Shown here in pieces: positions 7,309 to 14,233 of a stretch of DNA of 16,368 nucleotides. Below the pieces are notes generated by a model that ran no database searches, was not told where the DNA came from, and saw only the letters and a list, made by a program, of their open reading frames with translations. Origin of the DNA: G963674505 sp964575975 (GTDB taxonomy: Bacteria; Desulfobacterota; Desulfobacteria; Desulfobacterales; SKZT01). The DNA lies in the NCBI GenBank assembly GCA_964575975.1, contig CAZNTU010000118.1, positions 1 through 16,368 of the forward strand, given 5' to 3'. How positions within the stretch are numbered: the stretch's first letter is position 1; the number at the start of each line of letters is the position of its first letter. The position numbers were made by a program, and so were the translations under genes.

Positions 7309-7914
7309 TCATTTGAATTCGTTTTTCAAACTGGCCATAGTCATTGCAATAATTTTTTTAAGGGTGTTGACGACATTGTGCCCGGCCAATGCGCTGGCGG
7401 GAAAATACGGCGCTTTCAAGACGGAATTCAAGTCCTTTTCCAACGTTTCGATTTCCAGCAAAGCTATGCCCTTTTCATTCAGGTCCCTTTTATTGTACTG
7501 CATGACCAAGGGGACGCTTTTAATATTCTTTTTGTACAAAAGAAGGTTTTCCGCGAGGTTTTTCAACGACAGGATGTTTCTTTCGCGGCGGACCGCCATG
7601 GAATCCGCGACGAACACGATGCCGTCCACGCCGTTCAAAACAAGTTTTCGAGTAGCGTTGTAACGCACTTGGCCCGGCACGGTGTACAGTTGCACCTTGA
7701 CATCGTACCCTTTGATCTGTCCCATGTCGAAAGGCAAAAAATCGAAGAACAGCGTGCGGTCTCCATGGGTTTTGATGCTAACCATTTCCGATTTTATGCG
7801 ATGCTTGAATTTTTCGTATATTTTCTCGAGGTTGGTAGTTTTTCCACCTCTGCCAGGTCCGTAATAGACGATTTTGGCCTGAATGAGCTTTTTTTTCAGG
7901 TTTATGGATGCCAA
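7309..7914 (-). CDS. mglA: MglA-family polarity GTPase
   Basis: A 201-aa Ras-like GTPase close to Myxococcus MglA over its whole length. It has the N-terminus INLKKKLIQAKIVYYGPG, the P-loop GPGRGGKTTN (19-28), switch I DRTLFFDFLP (52-61), the family's YTVPGQVRYNATRKL (77-91), NKRD (141-144) for guanine binding, and SAL (174-176). MglA-GTP marks the leading cell pole and directs type IV pili or gliding motors; MglB is its GTPase activator. The TTG at 7914 is chosen because GGGAGG sits five bases upstream and the protein then matches the family N-terminus. A TTG at 7971 would add 19 residues but has no ribosome site. The roadblock gene lies upstream in the same operon. Confidence 0.93.
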   Translation of the reverse strand: MASINLKKKLIQAKIVYYGPGRGGKTTNLEKIYEKFKHRIKSEMVSIKTHGDRTLFFDFLPFDMGQIKGYDVKVQLYTVPGQVRYNATRKLVLNGVDGIVFVADSMAVRRERNILSLKNLAENLLLYKKNIKSVPLVMQYNKRDLNEKGIALLEIETLEKDLNSVLKAPYFPASALAGHNVVNTLKKIIAMTMASLKNEFK

Positions 7915-7978
7915 TTCAGCCTCCCGGAATAGAACGCGATTTAAGGATTCTTCGGACGCCGCAACGGGCAAATAGGGA

Positions 7979-8371
7979 TCAGTGTCCCCAAATCTTTGCG
8001 ATTTTTTTGATAGTATCCGATACTTTCAAGCGCAACAAACCCAAAGATATGTCTTTTCCGAAAATGGTTATGAGCAAGAACTCTTCGCTGATCTTGCTGA
8101 AATGAAGGCTTTCGGCTTTTCCTTTGTGGAAAAGAAGAGAAAAATCTTCCTCGCCGACCATTTTTGCCATGGCATCGACCGCCCCGAAATTGCCGGCCGC
8201 CAAGGCCGCCAGGGAATACTCGTCGTGCCGGCATTTGCCGTTGTCGCACTTGGCGATTATGTTTCCCGCCATGTTGATTAGAAGAGCGCAGCTGACGCCC
8301 GCCGCAACGAGGTCTTCGGAAAGAATGGTTTCTATTTTATCCAATTGTTCCTGCCCAAAACTGTAAATCAT
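7979..8371 (-). CDS. mglB: Roadblock/LC7 protein, MglB-like GTPase activator
   Basis: A 130-aa roadblock/LC7-fold protein: helix, then the strand GVSCALLINMAGNIIAKC (25-42), the central helix DEYSLAALAAGNFGAVDAMAKMVG (50-73), and the strands SLLFHKGKAESLHFSKISEEFLLITIFG. The length and order match MglB, the dimeric activator that speeds GTP hydrolysis by MglA and fixes it at one cell pole. It is the first gene of the operon, with AAGGGA about nine bases before the ATG. The gap to the mglA start is 64 bases, and the mglA frame is open through most of it. The roadblock family is broad, so the MglB name rests on adjacency to a clear MglA. Confidence 0.88.
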   Translation of the reverse strand: MIYSFGQEQLDKIETILSEDLVAAGVSCALLINMAGNIIAKCDNGKCRHDEYSLAALAAGNFGAVDAMAKMVGEEDFSLLFHKGKAESLHFSKISEEFLLITIFGKDISLGLLRLKVSDTIKKIAKIWGH

Positions 8372-8815
8372 ATCAACCGTTCCCTTACAAGTCTGTTAAT
8401 TTAGCTCGCACCTCTCATGGAATGCCTTCCCTATCGATGTTCGGCGGCAAAAGACCGGATTTTCGATTTGCGATTCACAGCAACTTGCGACCGAGAATAA
8501 CAGAAAAATTTCGAACTGTTCAACCCATTTTTTATGGTTTTCGCCAAGGAAAGCCCTTGTTGCAAATAAAAAGCACCGCTTGATTCCGGTTCGACCTGTT
8601 GTTGCTGAAGATTACGTCGGATTAGATACCCTACACGCCGGAATATGTCAACACGGCGAGTTCGGAGGCGTTTTGGAATGATTCGACGAAAATTTTCGGT
8701 TCGTTTAAAAATTATCGTTGACTTATCTTGGGGTATTTGTTCAATTAAACGGTTTCGGAAAGGATGACGTATCATATAGGAACTTAATAAATACATGCCA
8801 ACCGGAGGAAAATCC
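8372..8815. other. Divergent intergenic region between mglB and serC
   Basis: These 444 bases hold no convincing gene. A candidate mgl promoter lies at 8494-8523 on the minus strand. Toward serC there is TTGACT at 8718-8723 with only weak -10 candidates (CAATTA near 8742), and the serC ribosome site GGAGG is at 8804-8808. A 29-codon reading frame at 8676-8765 follows GGAGG (8664-8668) but codes for nothing recognisable. GAACTGTTC at 8513-8521 is a small palindrome over the mgl -35 box. A 14-base resemblance to 16S rRNA at 8619-8632 looks fortuitous. Confidence 0.6.
8494..8523 (-). promoter_or_regulatory. Candidate promoter of the mgl operon
   Basis: Read on the minus strand, TTGAAC (8523-8518) and TATTCT (8499-8494) are separated by 18 bases, about 120 bases before the mglB start. 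Each box matches consensus at four of six positions. The palindrome GAACTGTTC overlaps the -35 box and could be an operator. Confidence 0.35.
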
Positions 8816-9904
8816 ATGAATAAGAACCGAATTTTCAATTTCAATCCCGGCCCCGCCGCCATTCCTGTCGAAGTCTTGGAGGAGATACAAGACGAGTTTT
8901 TAAATTTCAAAGACACGGGGATGTCCATAACCGAAATCAGCCATCGCTCCAAACCGTTCGAGGATGTCATAAACGACGCGATAGACCGGACCAAAAGGCT
9001 TTTGAAAATCGACGACAGGTTCAAGGTGCTTTTCGTTCAAGGCGGTGCCAGCATGCAGTTTTGCATGGTCCCGATGAACCTTTTGCCGGACGGCAAGTCG
9101 GCGGACTATGTGAACACGGGCACGTGGGCCACGAAAGCCATAAAGGAAGCCGAACTCCTCAAAAAAACCGTCAAAGTGGTCGCTTCCTCCGAGGACAAGA
9201 ATTTCTCCTACATTCCGGAAAACATCGGGTTCAACGCCGACGCGGTGTACGCGCACGTGACGTCAAACAACACCATCAAGGGGACCCAGTACGCCCAATT
9301 TCCCGAAACCAACGGAATTCCCCTGGTTTCCGACATGTCCTCCGACATCATGAGTCGGCCCTTGGATATGGACAAGTTCGGCCTGATCTACGCGGGCGCC
9401 CAGAAAAATTTGGGGCCGGCGGGGGTTTGCATGGTCATCATCCGCGACGACATGCTCGATAAGGTTCCGAACGGTTTGCCGAACATGCTGAAATATACGA
9501 CGTATTCCTCCAAGAATTCCTTGTACAACACCCCGCCGTGTTTCGCGATCTACACGGTTCAACTGGTACTCAAATGGATCGAGAACACATTCGGCGGCCT
9601 GGAAAAAATCGAGGAGCATAACAAGAAAAAGGCCGGGTTGCTTTACGATGCTTTCGATTCCAGCGACTTTTACAGGGGCACGGCGGAAAAGGGCAGCCGG
9701 TCTCTGATGAACGTCACGTTCAGGCTTCCCAGCGAGGACCTCGAGAAAGAGTTTGTGGCCGAAGCCGCCAAGAACGGACTCGGCGGGCTGAAAGGCCACC
9801 GGAGCGTCGGCGGTTGCCGGGCTTCCATCTATAACGCCATGCCTATGGAAGGCGTCGAAACCCTTGTCGATTTCATGAAAAGCTTCGAGGCCAAAAAAGG
9901 ATAA
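8816..9904 (+). CDS. serC: Phosphoserine aminotransferase SerC
   Basis: A 362-aa PLP enzyme, the same length as E. coli SerC. It converts 3-phosphohydroxypyruvate and glutamate to phosphoserine in serine synthesis, and also serves pyridoxine synthesis in some bacteria. Motifs are complete: NFNPGPAAIP at the N-terminus, QGGASMQF (75-82) for phosphate binding, TGTWATKA around W104, SDMSSDIMSRP around D173, the Schiff-base lysine K197 in AGAQKNLGPAG, and the C-terminal GHRSVGGCRASIYNA. The ATG at 8816 has GGAGG seven bases upstream. An earlier ATG at 8795 would add seven residues and would put that site inside the gene. It stands alone, with no serA next to it, and ends at a strong terminator shared with the convergent dsrE gene. 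Confidence 0.97.
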   Translation: MNKNRIFNFNPGPAAIPVEVLEEIQDEFLNFKDTGMSITEISHRSKPFEDVINDAIDRTKRLLKIDDRFKVLFVQGGASMQFCMVPMNLLPDGKSADYVNTGTWATKAIKEAELLKKTVKVVASSEDKNFSYIPENIGFNADAVYAHVTSNNTIKGTQYAQFPETNGIPLVSDMSSDIMSRPLDMDKFGLIYAGAQKNLGPAGVCMVIIRDDMLDKVPNGLPNMLKYTTYSSKNSLYNTPPCFAIYTVQLVLKWIENTFGGLEKIEEHNKKKAGLLYDAFDSSDFYRGTAEKGSRSLMNVTFRLPSEDLEKEFVAEAAKNGLGGLKGHRSVGGCRASIYNAMPMEGVETLVDFMKSFEAKKG

Positions 9905-9924
9905 ACAAAATAAAGGCTGGACGG

Positions 9925-9960
9925 AAAAACCGGACGCCCGAGAGAGCGTCCGGTTTTTTT
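9925..9960. terminator. Bidirectional terminator between serC and the dsrE-like gene
   Basis: CGGACGC (9931-9937) pairs with GCGTCCG (9946-9952) around an eight-base loop. The stem is extended by A-runs on the left and T-runs on the right, giving a U tract in both directions. It serves serC on the plus strand and the convergent DsrE-family gene on the minus strand. Confidence 0.9.
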
Positions 9961-9968
9961 CGTCTGTC

Positions 9969-10328
9969 TTAAAAACTGATCACGGCTCCTTCGCAGCATA
10001 GCTTGATAAACACGTCGGCTGTGGACATGGTTGCGTTCTCGATCAAGTCCTCCCTTTCGATTTTTCTAATAGCCGCGCAAGGTGAGCATACCAAAAGAGG
10101 CACCTCGAATTCCTTCAGGTATGTAAGATGATCGTCGGCGCTGTCCCCGGTGGCGCTGCGGATATGGTCCGCAATGCCTTTTTTGGCGATGTATACGCCC
10201 TCGTCCAACAGAAAAACGGTTGTTTTCTTCCCGAGCTTATGGGCCATGGTGGCCATCTGAAGAGCGCGGGTGGTCCTGTTCGGGTTGTCGGTTCCGCATG
10301 AAAGGGCGATCACGACGTTGTCCTTCAT
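9969..10328 (-). CDS. DsrE-family sulfur-transfer-like protein
   Basis: A 119-aa DsrE/DsrF-like protein with the family's alternating pattern: NVVIALSCGTD at the start, ALQMATMAHKLGKKTTVFLLDEGV, EVPLLVCSPCAAIR, and ADVFIKLCCEGAVISF at the end. Cysteines are at 11, 81, 84, 111 and 112. C81 (with C84 in a CSPC pair) sits where TusD/DsrE proteins carry their sulfur-accepting Cys. Relatives move persulfide sulfur or act as small redox proteins, often as oligomers. The ATG at 10328 has GGAGG six bases upstream; the longer frame to 10370 lacks one. It lies 69 bases after the secreted VCBS gene on the same strand and may be co-transcribed. No dsr or tus neighbours are present, so its partner is unknown. 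Confidence 0.85.
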   Translation of the reverse strand: MKDNVVIALSCGTDNPNRTTRALQMATMAHKLGKKTTVFLLDEGVYIAKKGIADHIRSATGDSADDHLTYLKEFEVPLLVCSPCAAIRKIEREDLIENATMSTADVFIKLCCEGAVISF

Positions 10329-10397
10329 TGTTAACCTCCGATTATTTTCAAGTGAACCATAATGACGCAAGAAACAAACAAGCGATTCTGACCGGTT

Positions 10398-12257
10398 TCA
10401 TTGTTTGGCCAGAGGCAATTCCACCAACCGGCTCTTTCCACCCTTGGAGAAGATCGATCCGGTTTCGGATACGACCATGATCACTTTTCCGTCGTATACC
10501 GTCATTCCCTGGATGGGAGTGTTGATTCTCTCTCCCAAGGTCCCTTCGTTGAATACGCCTTCCTCGTATTTCAATACCGCCAGCCAAGTCTGCTTGATTC
10601 CCGGCGAAATACCGGTATTGGCCAACAGATTTCGTTCCGACGCGACGGCAAGCAGTTCGGTTTTGCCATCGCCGTCCAAATCGGCCGCGACCGGAGGAAT
10701 CTCCATGGTAACCGAATCGGTCATTTTGTTTTTTCTCGTCGGATCGATCTCGTACAGGATTTTATTCAAACTGCCCCCCATTTGCTTGGGGGATTTGTAA
10801 AGGGGAGTTGTTCCGGAATAAATGTAGAGAATTTCGTCTCGGACGAATACCGACTCCGCTTGTCCGTCTCCGGTCAAATCGGCCAAAAGGCCGCCGGCCA
10901 CCGTAAAGCGATTGGGCAGTTTCACGGTCGGGATTCGATAGTCCACGCTGTCTCCGACCAGCTTCAGCTCGTGGATTTTATAATCGAAGAAATCTTGGGG
11001 ATCGTATTCCTGCCCCAGCAATGTTTCCGGCGACTGGTCGCCGTCGGCGTCGAAGGCTCCGATAAAACGCTTGATATTTTTCGCCTTAAGCCGAAGCCGA
11101 TTTCCATCCAGAGCGTAGATCGACCCTCTCGGTTCATGTTCCGTATAATGCACCAAAGTCAACATGGGAGCTTCATTGGGATCGGGGACCCACCAACTTA
11201 AAAACAAGATCGGGTCGTGCAAGGGGGAATCCATCGTCGTGACGGAGGAGATTCCGTCCGCTATTTTGAAGATCCTGATCTCCTTTCCGTCCGTTATCGC
11301 CAAGAGCATGCCCTCCTCGTAGGGAACAAAGTCGGCCATCGTAACGGGACCGCCGGGCAGCTGTTCCATCCTGCTGGATTGTTGATACACCGGCTCCACT
11401 CCCTTGGGTTTTTCGCGCTCTTTCATTTCCGGGGAATACGTCGGCTTTTCCGGAGCGGACGCCTTGAATTCCGGCTTGACTGGTTCCATGGTCGGTCCTG
11501 CGGAGGGCAGGGGAGGCGCGGACAGAACAGGGGAAGCGACCGGCGCCGCTGGAGGGGGCTCGGATTTCGGCGTCACGGTTACCAACGGCTTTCTCGAGTA
11601 GGACAAAAGATCCATTCGTGAAAGCGGTTCGGTGAACGCATATTCTCGAAGCACAAAAAACTCGGGGTCTCTTGCCTGAAGTTTGTTGTCCCTGTAAATG
11701 AAAACAATGGCCTTGCCTGTTTCCGGCGCCGAAGCAAGCTGTTCGGGCCTTGCCTTTTGCCCCGCGTCGTAGCTCTCCCAGTCCAAGTGGCTCAACTGGT
11801 CTCTAAGCATCGCGTACAGGCCTTTTCCATCGCCCGAATAGTCCCAGAACACTGCTTTGACACCCCCATAGCGTCTGACGGGGTCGCCCGCTTTGATATC
11901 CGGCGTGCCCTCCACGGCGCGCGCATGGGAAAATCCGCTTTGCACGCGCGTCACTTTAAGAACCGCCTTTGTTTCTTCCAGGTTTCCAATAACCTCTCCG
12001 GTAACGGGATGCACCAATTTTTCACCCGGAGAAACCACGCTGAAAAGGTCGCCCTCTATGATTCCTTTGGAGGCGTCGAGATCGATGACGAAGTCGCCGT
12101 TTCTCGCCATGACCACATAGCCGGAAACGGGGGAAAAATCCCTGACGATGGTTTCCAACGATCCGGCTCCGGCTTGGGAACAGAATAAATAGGCGCCGAC
12201 GATGATCGCCGGCGAGACCGCGAAACGAAAAATTCTCGAAAACGCATTGAGAGACAT
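10398..12257 (-). CDS. Secreted protein with FlgT-like domain and VCBS/FG-GAP-like repeats
   Basis: A 619-aa exported protein. Residues 1-31 form a signal peptide (Arg8/Arg11, hydrophobic core, AGA cleavage site before GSLE). Residues 45-130 (GYVVMARNGDFVIDLDASKG, EGDLFSVV, DPVRRYG) resemble the C-terminal domain of the flagellar assembly protein FlgT. Residues 140-215 form a small folded segment, and 230-290 a proline-rich linker. The C-terminal 330 residues form a beta-propeller-like array with Asp-rich calcium-type motifs FDADGD (402-407), DLTGDG (460-465) and DLDGDG (526-531). It is probably periplasmic or surface-linked. GGAGG lies nine bases before the ATG. It follows the porin gene after a terminator and precedes the DsrE-like gene. 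No enzyme motif is seen; a structural or binding role is inferred. Confidence 0.8.
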   Translation of the reverse strand: MSLNAFSRIFRFAVSPAIIVGAYLFCSQAGAGSLETIVRDFSPVSGYVVMARNGDFVIDLDASKGIIEGDLFSVVSPGEKLVHPVTGEVIGNLEETKAVLKVTRVQSGFSHARAVEGTPDIKAGDPVRRYGGVKAVFWDYSGDGKGLYAMLRDQLSHLDWESYDAGQKARPEQLASAPETGKAIVFIYRDNKLQARDPEFFVLREYAFTEPLSRMDLLSYSRKPLVTVTPKSEPPPAAPVASPVLSAPPLPSAGPTMEPVKPEFKASAPEKPTYSPEMKEREKPKGVEPVYQQSSRMEQLPGGPVTMADFVPYEEGMLLAITDGKEIRIFKIADGISSVTTMDSPLHDPILFLSWWVPDPNEAPMLTLVHYTEHEPRGSIYALDGNRLRLKAKNIKRFIGAFDADGDQSPETLLGQEYDPQDFFDYKIHELKLVGDSVDYRIPTVKLPNRFTVAGGLLADLTGDGQAESVFVRDEILYIYSGTTPLYKSPKQMGGSLNKILYEIDPTRKNKMTDSVTMEIPPVAADLDGDGKTELLAVASERNLLANTGISPGIKQTWLAVLKYEEGVFNEGTLGERINTPIQGMTVYDGKVIMVVSETGSIFSKGGKSRLVELPLAKQ

Positions 12258-12292
12258 GGGATCAAACCTCCGGGAAAAACGATCGTCCTTGG

Positions 12293-12326
12293 AAAAGAAA
12301 GAGGCCGGACAAGGCCGGCCTCTTTT
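12293..12326 (-). terminator. Terminator after the porin gene
   Basis: AAAGAGGCCGG (12298-12308) pairs perfectly with CCGGCCTCTTT (12315-12325) around a six-base loop. On the minus strand the stem ends in TTT and is followed by CTTTT. It sits about 20 bases after the porin stop and about 40 before the VCBS gene start, so it would limit read-through into that gene. Confidence 0.85.
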
Positions 12327-12344
12327 ATTTATGCCGCCATTGGG

Positions 12345-13754
12345 TTAGAATGTATAGCGCACTCTGGCGGTCGATGTAAAGATGTCTTCGTCGGATCTGC
12401 CGTTTCTGATGCTATCCACTTCGAAGAAATCCATGGCGTCGTCGGCCCAAAGATAGCCGGCGTTGACCGCGAATTCGACGTTGCTGTAAAGCATGTATTT
12501 GAGATAGGCGTCCAACTCCCATCCGATTTTGTCGTTTGACTGCGATCTGCCCAGATTGTCGATGTATTCGATATCCTCGGCGGTCATCATGTAAAGCAGT
12601 GCCGTGCCCACGGTCAGTTTGTCCGTGATCTTGGTGTCCAGGGCGAGCTTGTTCATGATGAAACCCTTGTCTAGAATATAGGGAAGTTCCGTGAAATAGG
12701 TGTCGTCGACGTATCCGCCTTGCATAAGGGCGATGCTCGCGGTGGTGTCGACGTCGGTGGCTATGAACGCATCAAAGTCGTCGTCCAAGGGATCGTCGTC
12801 GCCTGACGAATACCAGAACGTATAGGTGAGCTTGGAGTTTCCGAAGTTAAGTCCGGCGTCGGCATGGAGAAAATAGGCGCTGACGTCGAAGTTGCTGGAA
12901 GCCCCCACCAAATCCAACCCCTGTCCGAAATAATCCCTGAATGTGAATGATGTGTTGTCAATGCTGCCGGTTTGGTACATCAAATCCCAGTTGAGAAAAA
13001 ACGCGTCGGATGCAAAATTGCCGTCCAAGCCGAATGTCCACAGATTCAAATCCACATTGCCGGCGAATCGTTTCACCTCGTAGGACTGGGAAGAAACGGT
13101 CCCGGCCGGCGAATCGTCGTCTCCGCCCTCAAACAGTCCGAAGAGGCCGATTCTCAAGTCGTCCATCGGTTTGAAATTCAGTCTGCCGAACAAACCGTCG
13201 GAGTCCTCGCGATCGTCGTCGGGATCGGTTACCGAAATCTCTTTTCCGCGTACCCAGGCCAGAGAATATTCCATGGGCCCCGCGTCTCCGTAAAGATTGA
13301 CGCCGCCGACGGTCTCCTGCCATTTGTATGGATTGACCGTGAAAGGCATAAGGCCCATCAGCACCCTGGTTTTCTGATCAATGCCGGGAATCTGCAGGTC
13401 GAGAAAAGCCCAACGGACTTCCATTCTGATTTGGTCGCCGGAGTAGGGCATCGCTGCGTCTTGACCGAATCTCAAGGCGCCGATTTCCGTGGCGAAGACG
13501 CCCTTGACCTTGCCGTCGTCGGATACCGCGTCGAACCAAAAACGATATTTGATTTCGCCGAAATTGTCGTCCACCGTGCCGTCTTGCAATTTTGTCTGTT
13601 GATCACCAGCATTTCCGCCAAACCAAGTCGCCTTGTCGGTATACAACAGAAACCGGTTGTTCATATCTCCGTGAAAACCAAAATCGACCGCCATGGCGGG
13701 AGCAACCATCCCCACAACAACAAGCGCGATAACAAAAACCCCTAATTTCCTCAT
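12345..13754 (-). CDS. Outer-membrane beta-barrel porin
   Basis: A 469-aa precursor. Residues 1-22 are a textbook signal peptide (MRKLG, hydrophobic core, AMA cleavage before VDFGFHGD). The mature part alternates polar and aromatic residues in short amphipathic strands, has many Asp-rich loops (DPDDDREDSD, GGDDDSP, SSGDDDPLDDDFD) and ends in RVRYTF, the terminal Phe recognised by the BAM machinery. The first strand, GFHGDMNNRFLLYTDK, is typical of large porins in former Deltaproteobacteria. It likely forms a diffusion channel. The very acidic loops suggest preference for cations, which is inference. GGAGG lies eight bases before the ATG. The long leader carries an extra ribosome-like site and a hairpin, and the gene has its own terminator, both fitting high expression. 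The substrate is not known. Confidence 0.85.
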   Translation of the reverse strand: MRKLGVFVIALVVVGMVAPAMAVDFGFHGDMNNRFLLYTDKATWFGGNAGDQQTKLQDGTVDDNFGEIKYRFWFDAVSDDGKVKGVFATEIGALRFGQDAAMPYSGDQIRMEVRWAFLDLQIPGIDQKTRVLMGLMPFTVNPYKWQETVGGVNLYGDAGPMEYSLAWVRGKEISVTDPDDDREDSDGLFGRLNFKPMDDLRIGLFGLFEGGDDDSPAGTVSSQSYEVKRFAGNVDLNLWTFGLDGNFASDAFFLNWDLMYQTGSIDNTSFTFRDYFGQGLDLVGASSNFDVSAYFLHADAGLNFGNSKLTYTFWYSSGDDDPLDDDFDAFIATDVDTTASIALMQGGYVDDTYFTELPYILDKGFIMNKLALDTKITDKLTVGTALLYMMTAEDIEYIDNLGRSQSNDKIGWELDAYLKYMLYSNVEFAVNAGYLWADDAMDFFEVDSIRNGRSDEDIFTSTARVRYTF

Positions 13755-13819
13755 CTGTTTTCCTCCTATTCAATTGTTTTTTTCGTTCCATTGTTTCTTC
13801 GGCCGGTTGTTTTCACACA

Positions 13820-13828
13820 CCTCCTTTC
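13820..13828 (-). promoter_or_regulatory. Extra Shine-Dalgarno-like element in porin leader
   Basis: On the minus strand the leader contains GAAAGGAGG about 65 bases before the porin ATG, with no sensible gene behind it: a GTG four bases later opens only 16 codons. The true porin ribosome site is a second GGAGG at the start codon. The motif equals the STAB-SD element known in Bacillus toxin mRNAs, where bound 30S subunits protect the transcript. A similar role here is inference. Confidence 0.4.
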
Positions 13829-13884
13829 CGGAAAATTAGTTTACGGCCGAACCCCTACGTCTTTCTCTTCTCTGTTTTTTACGA

Positions 13885-13911
13885 TCCCGACCGGTTCCCC
13901 GTCGGTCGGGA
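13885..13911 (-). other. Leader hairpin upstream of porin gene
   Basis: TCCCGACCG (13885-13893) pairs perfectly with CGGTCGGGA (13903-13911) around a nine-base loop. Neither strand has a T-run after it (the minus strand continues TCGTAAAAAAC), so it is not an intrinsic terminator. In the porin mRNA it could be a stabilising 5' structure. Confidence 0.5.
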
Positions 13912-14140
13912 CCAAGAAGCGCAACCGTATATGGCATTGATATTACGAAAGAATTAGAAACGAATAAATTTTGAACTAAAAAAGCCGACCGTGTTCTTCC
14001 AGGCTTTGTTCGCTCGCTTGAGGCATCTTGTCGCGTGGTTCTTTCCGAAAGAGGTATGCTGATCCATGTAAATACACCCTATAGTTTATTTAATTGTCGT
14101 TTGGCAAGTGAAATTATACTTATATTCGAAAATAGGCCGC

Positions 14141-14170
14141 TTGACATTCGAATCCGATATTTTCTATATG
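14141..14170 (+). promoter_or_regulatory. Promoter of the purD-like gene
   Basis: A perfect TTGACA (14141-14146) and TATATG (14165-14170) are separated by 18 bases, giving a start near 14177 and a leader of about 57 bases. Two ATTCGAA copies, 22 bases apart start to start, straddle the -35 box and could bind a regulator. Confidence 0.6.
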
Positions 14171-14233
14171 TCAGTTCGATTGTTGAATAAATAGACGAAT
14201 TTATGAGGAAGAACATCTCGAAAGGGGATGAAA

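Larger units (their letters stand above)
13755..14233. other. Divergent intergenic region between porin and purD-like genes
   Basis: These 479 bases contain no convincing gene. They hold the porin leader (extra GAAAGGAGG at 13820-13828 and hairpin 13885-13911, both read on the minus strand), an AT-rich block at 13930-13980 where a porin promoter could lie (TAATAT near 13939, poor -35), a weak AAAGCC/GGCTTT hairpin with a T-run near 13978-14006 on the minus strand, and the purD-side promoter. ATTCGAA occurs at 14124-14130 and 14146-14152. Confidence 0.55.

Noticed and set aside
7915..7971. TTG at 7971 as the mglA start.
   Set aside because: No ribosome site; the TTG at 7914 has GGGAGG at ideal spacing and gives the normal MglA N-terminus.
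8619..8640. GGATTAGATACCCT followed by CACGCCG, resembling the conserved 16S rRNA segment near position 785.
   Set aside because: Flanking bases on both sides do not continue the rRNA sequence and no helix partner is present; most likely a chance match.
8676..8765. 29-codon frame upstream of serC preceded by GGAGG.
   Set aside because: Too short and without features to call a gene; no serine-codon run that would suggest a leader peptide for serC.
8431..9024. 197-codon minus-strand frame spanning the serC start.
   Set aside because: Overlaps the serC coding start and promoter region, has no family features and no ribosome site.
10401..11201. 266-codon plus-strand frame opposite the VCBS protein gene.
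   Set aside because: Shadow frame; the minus strand encodes a signal peptide, a FlgT-like domain and DxDGDG motifs.
13885..13911. Perfect 9-bp hairpin considered as a terminator.
   Set aside because: No T-run follows on either strand; listed as a leader structure instead.
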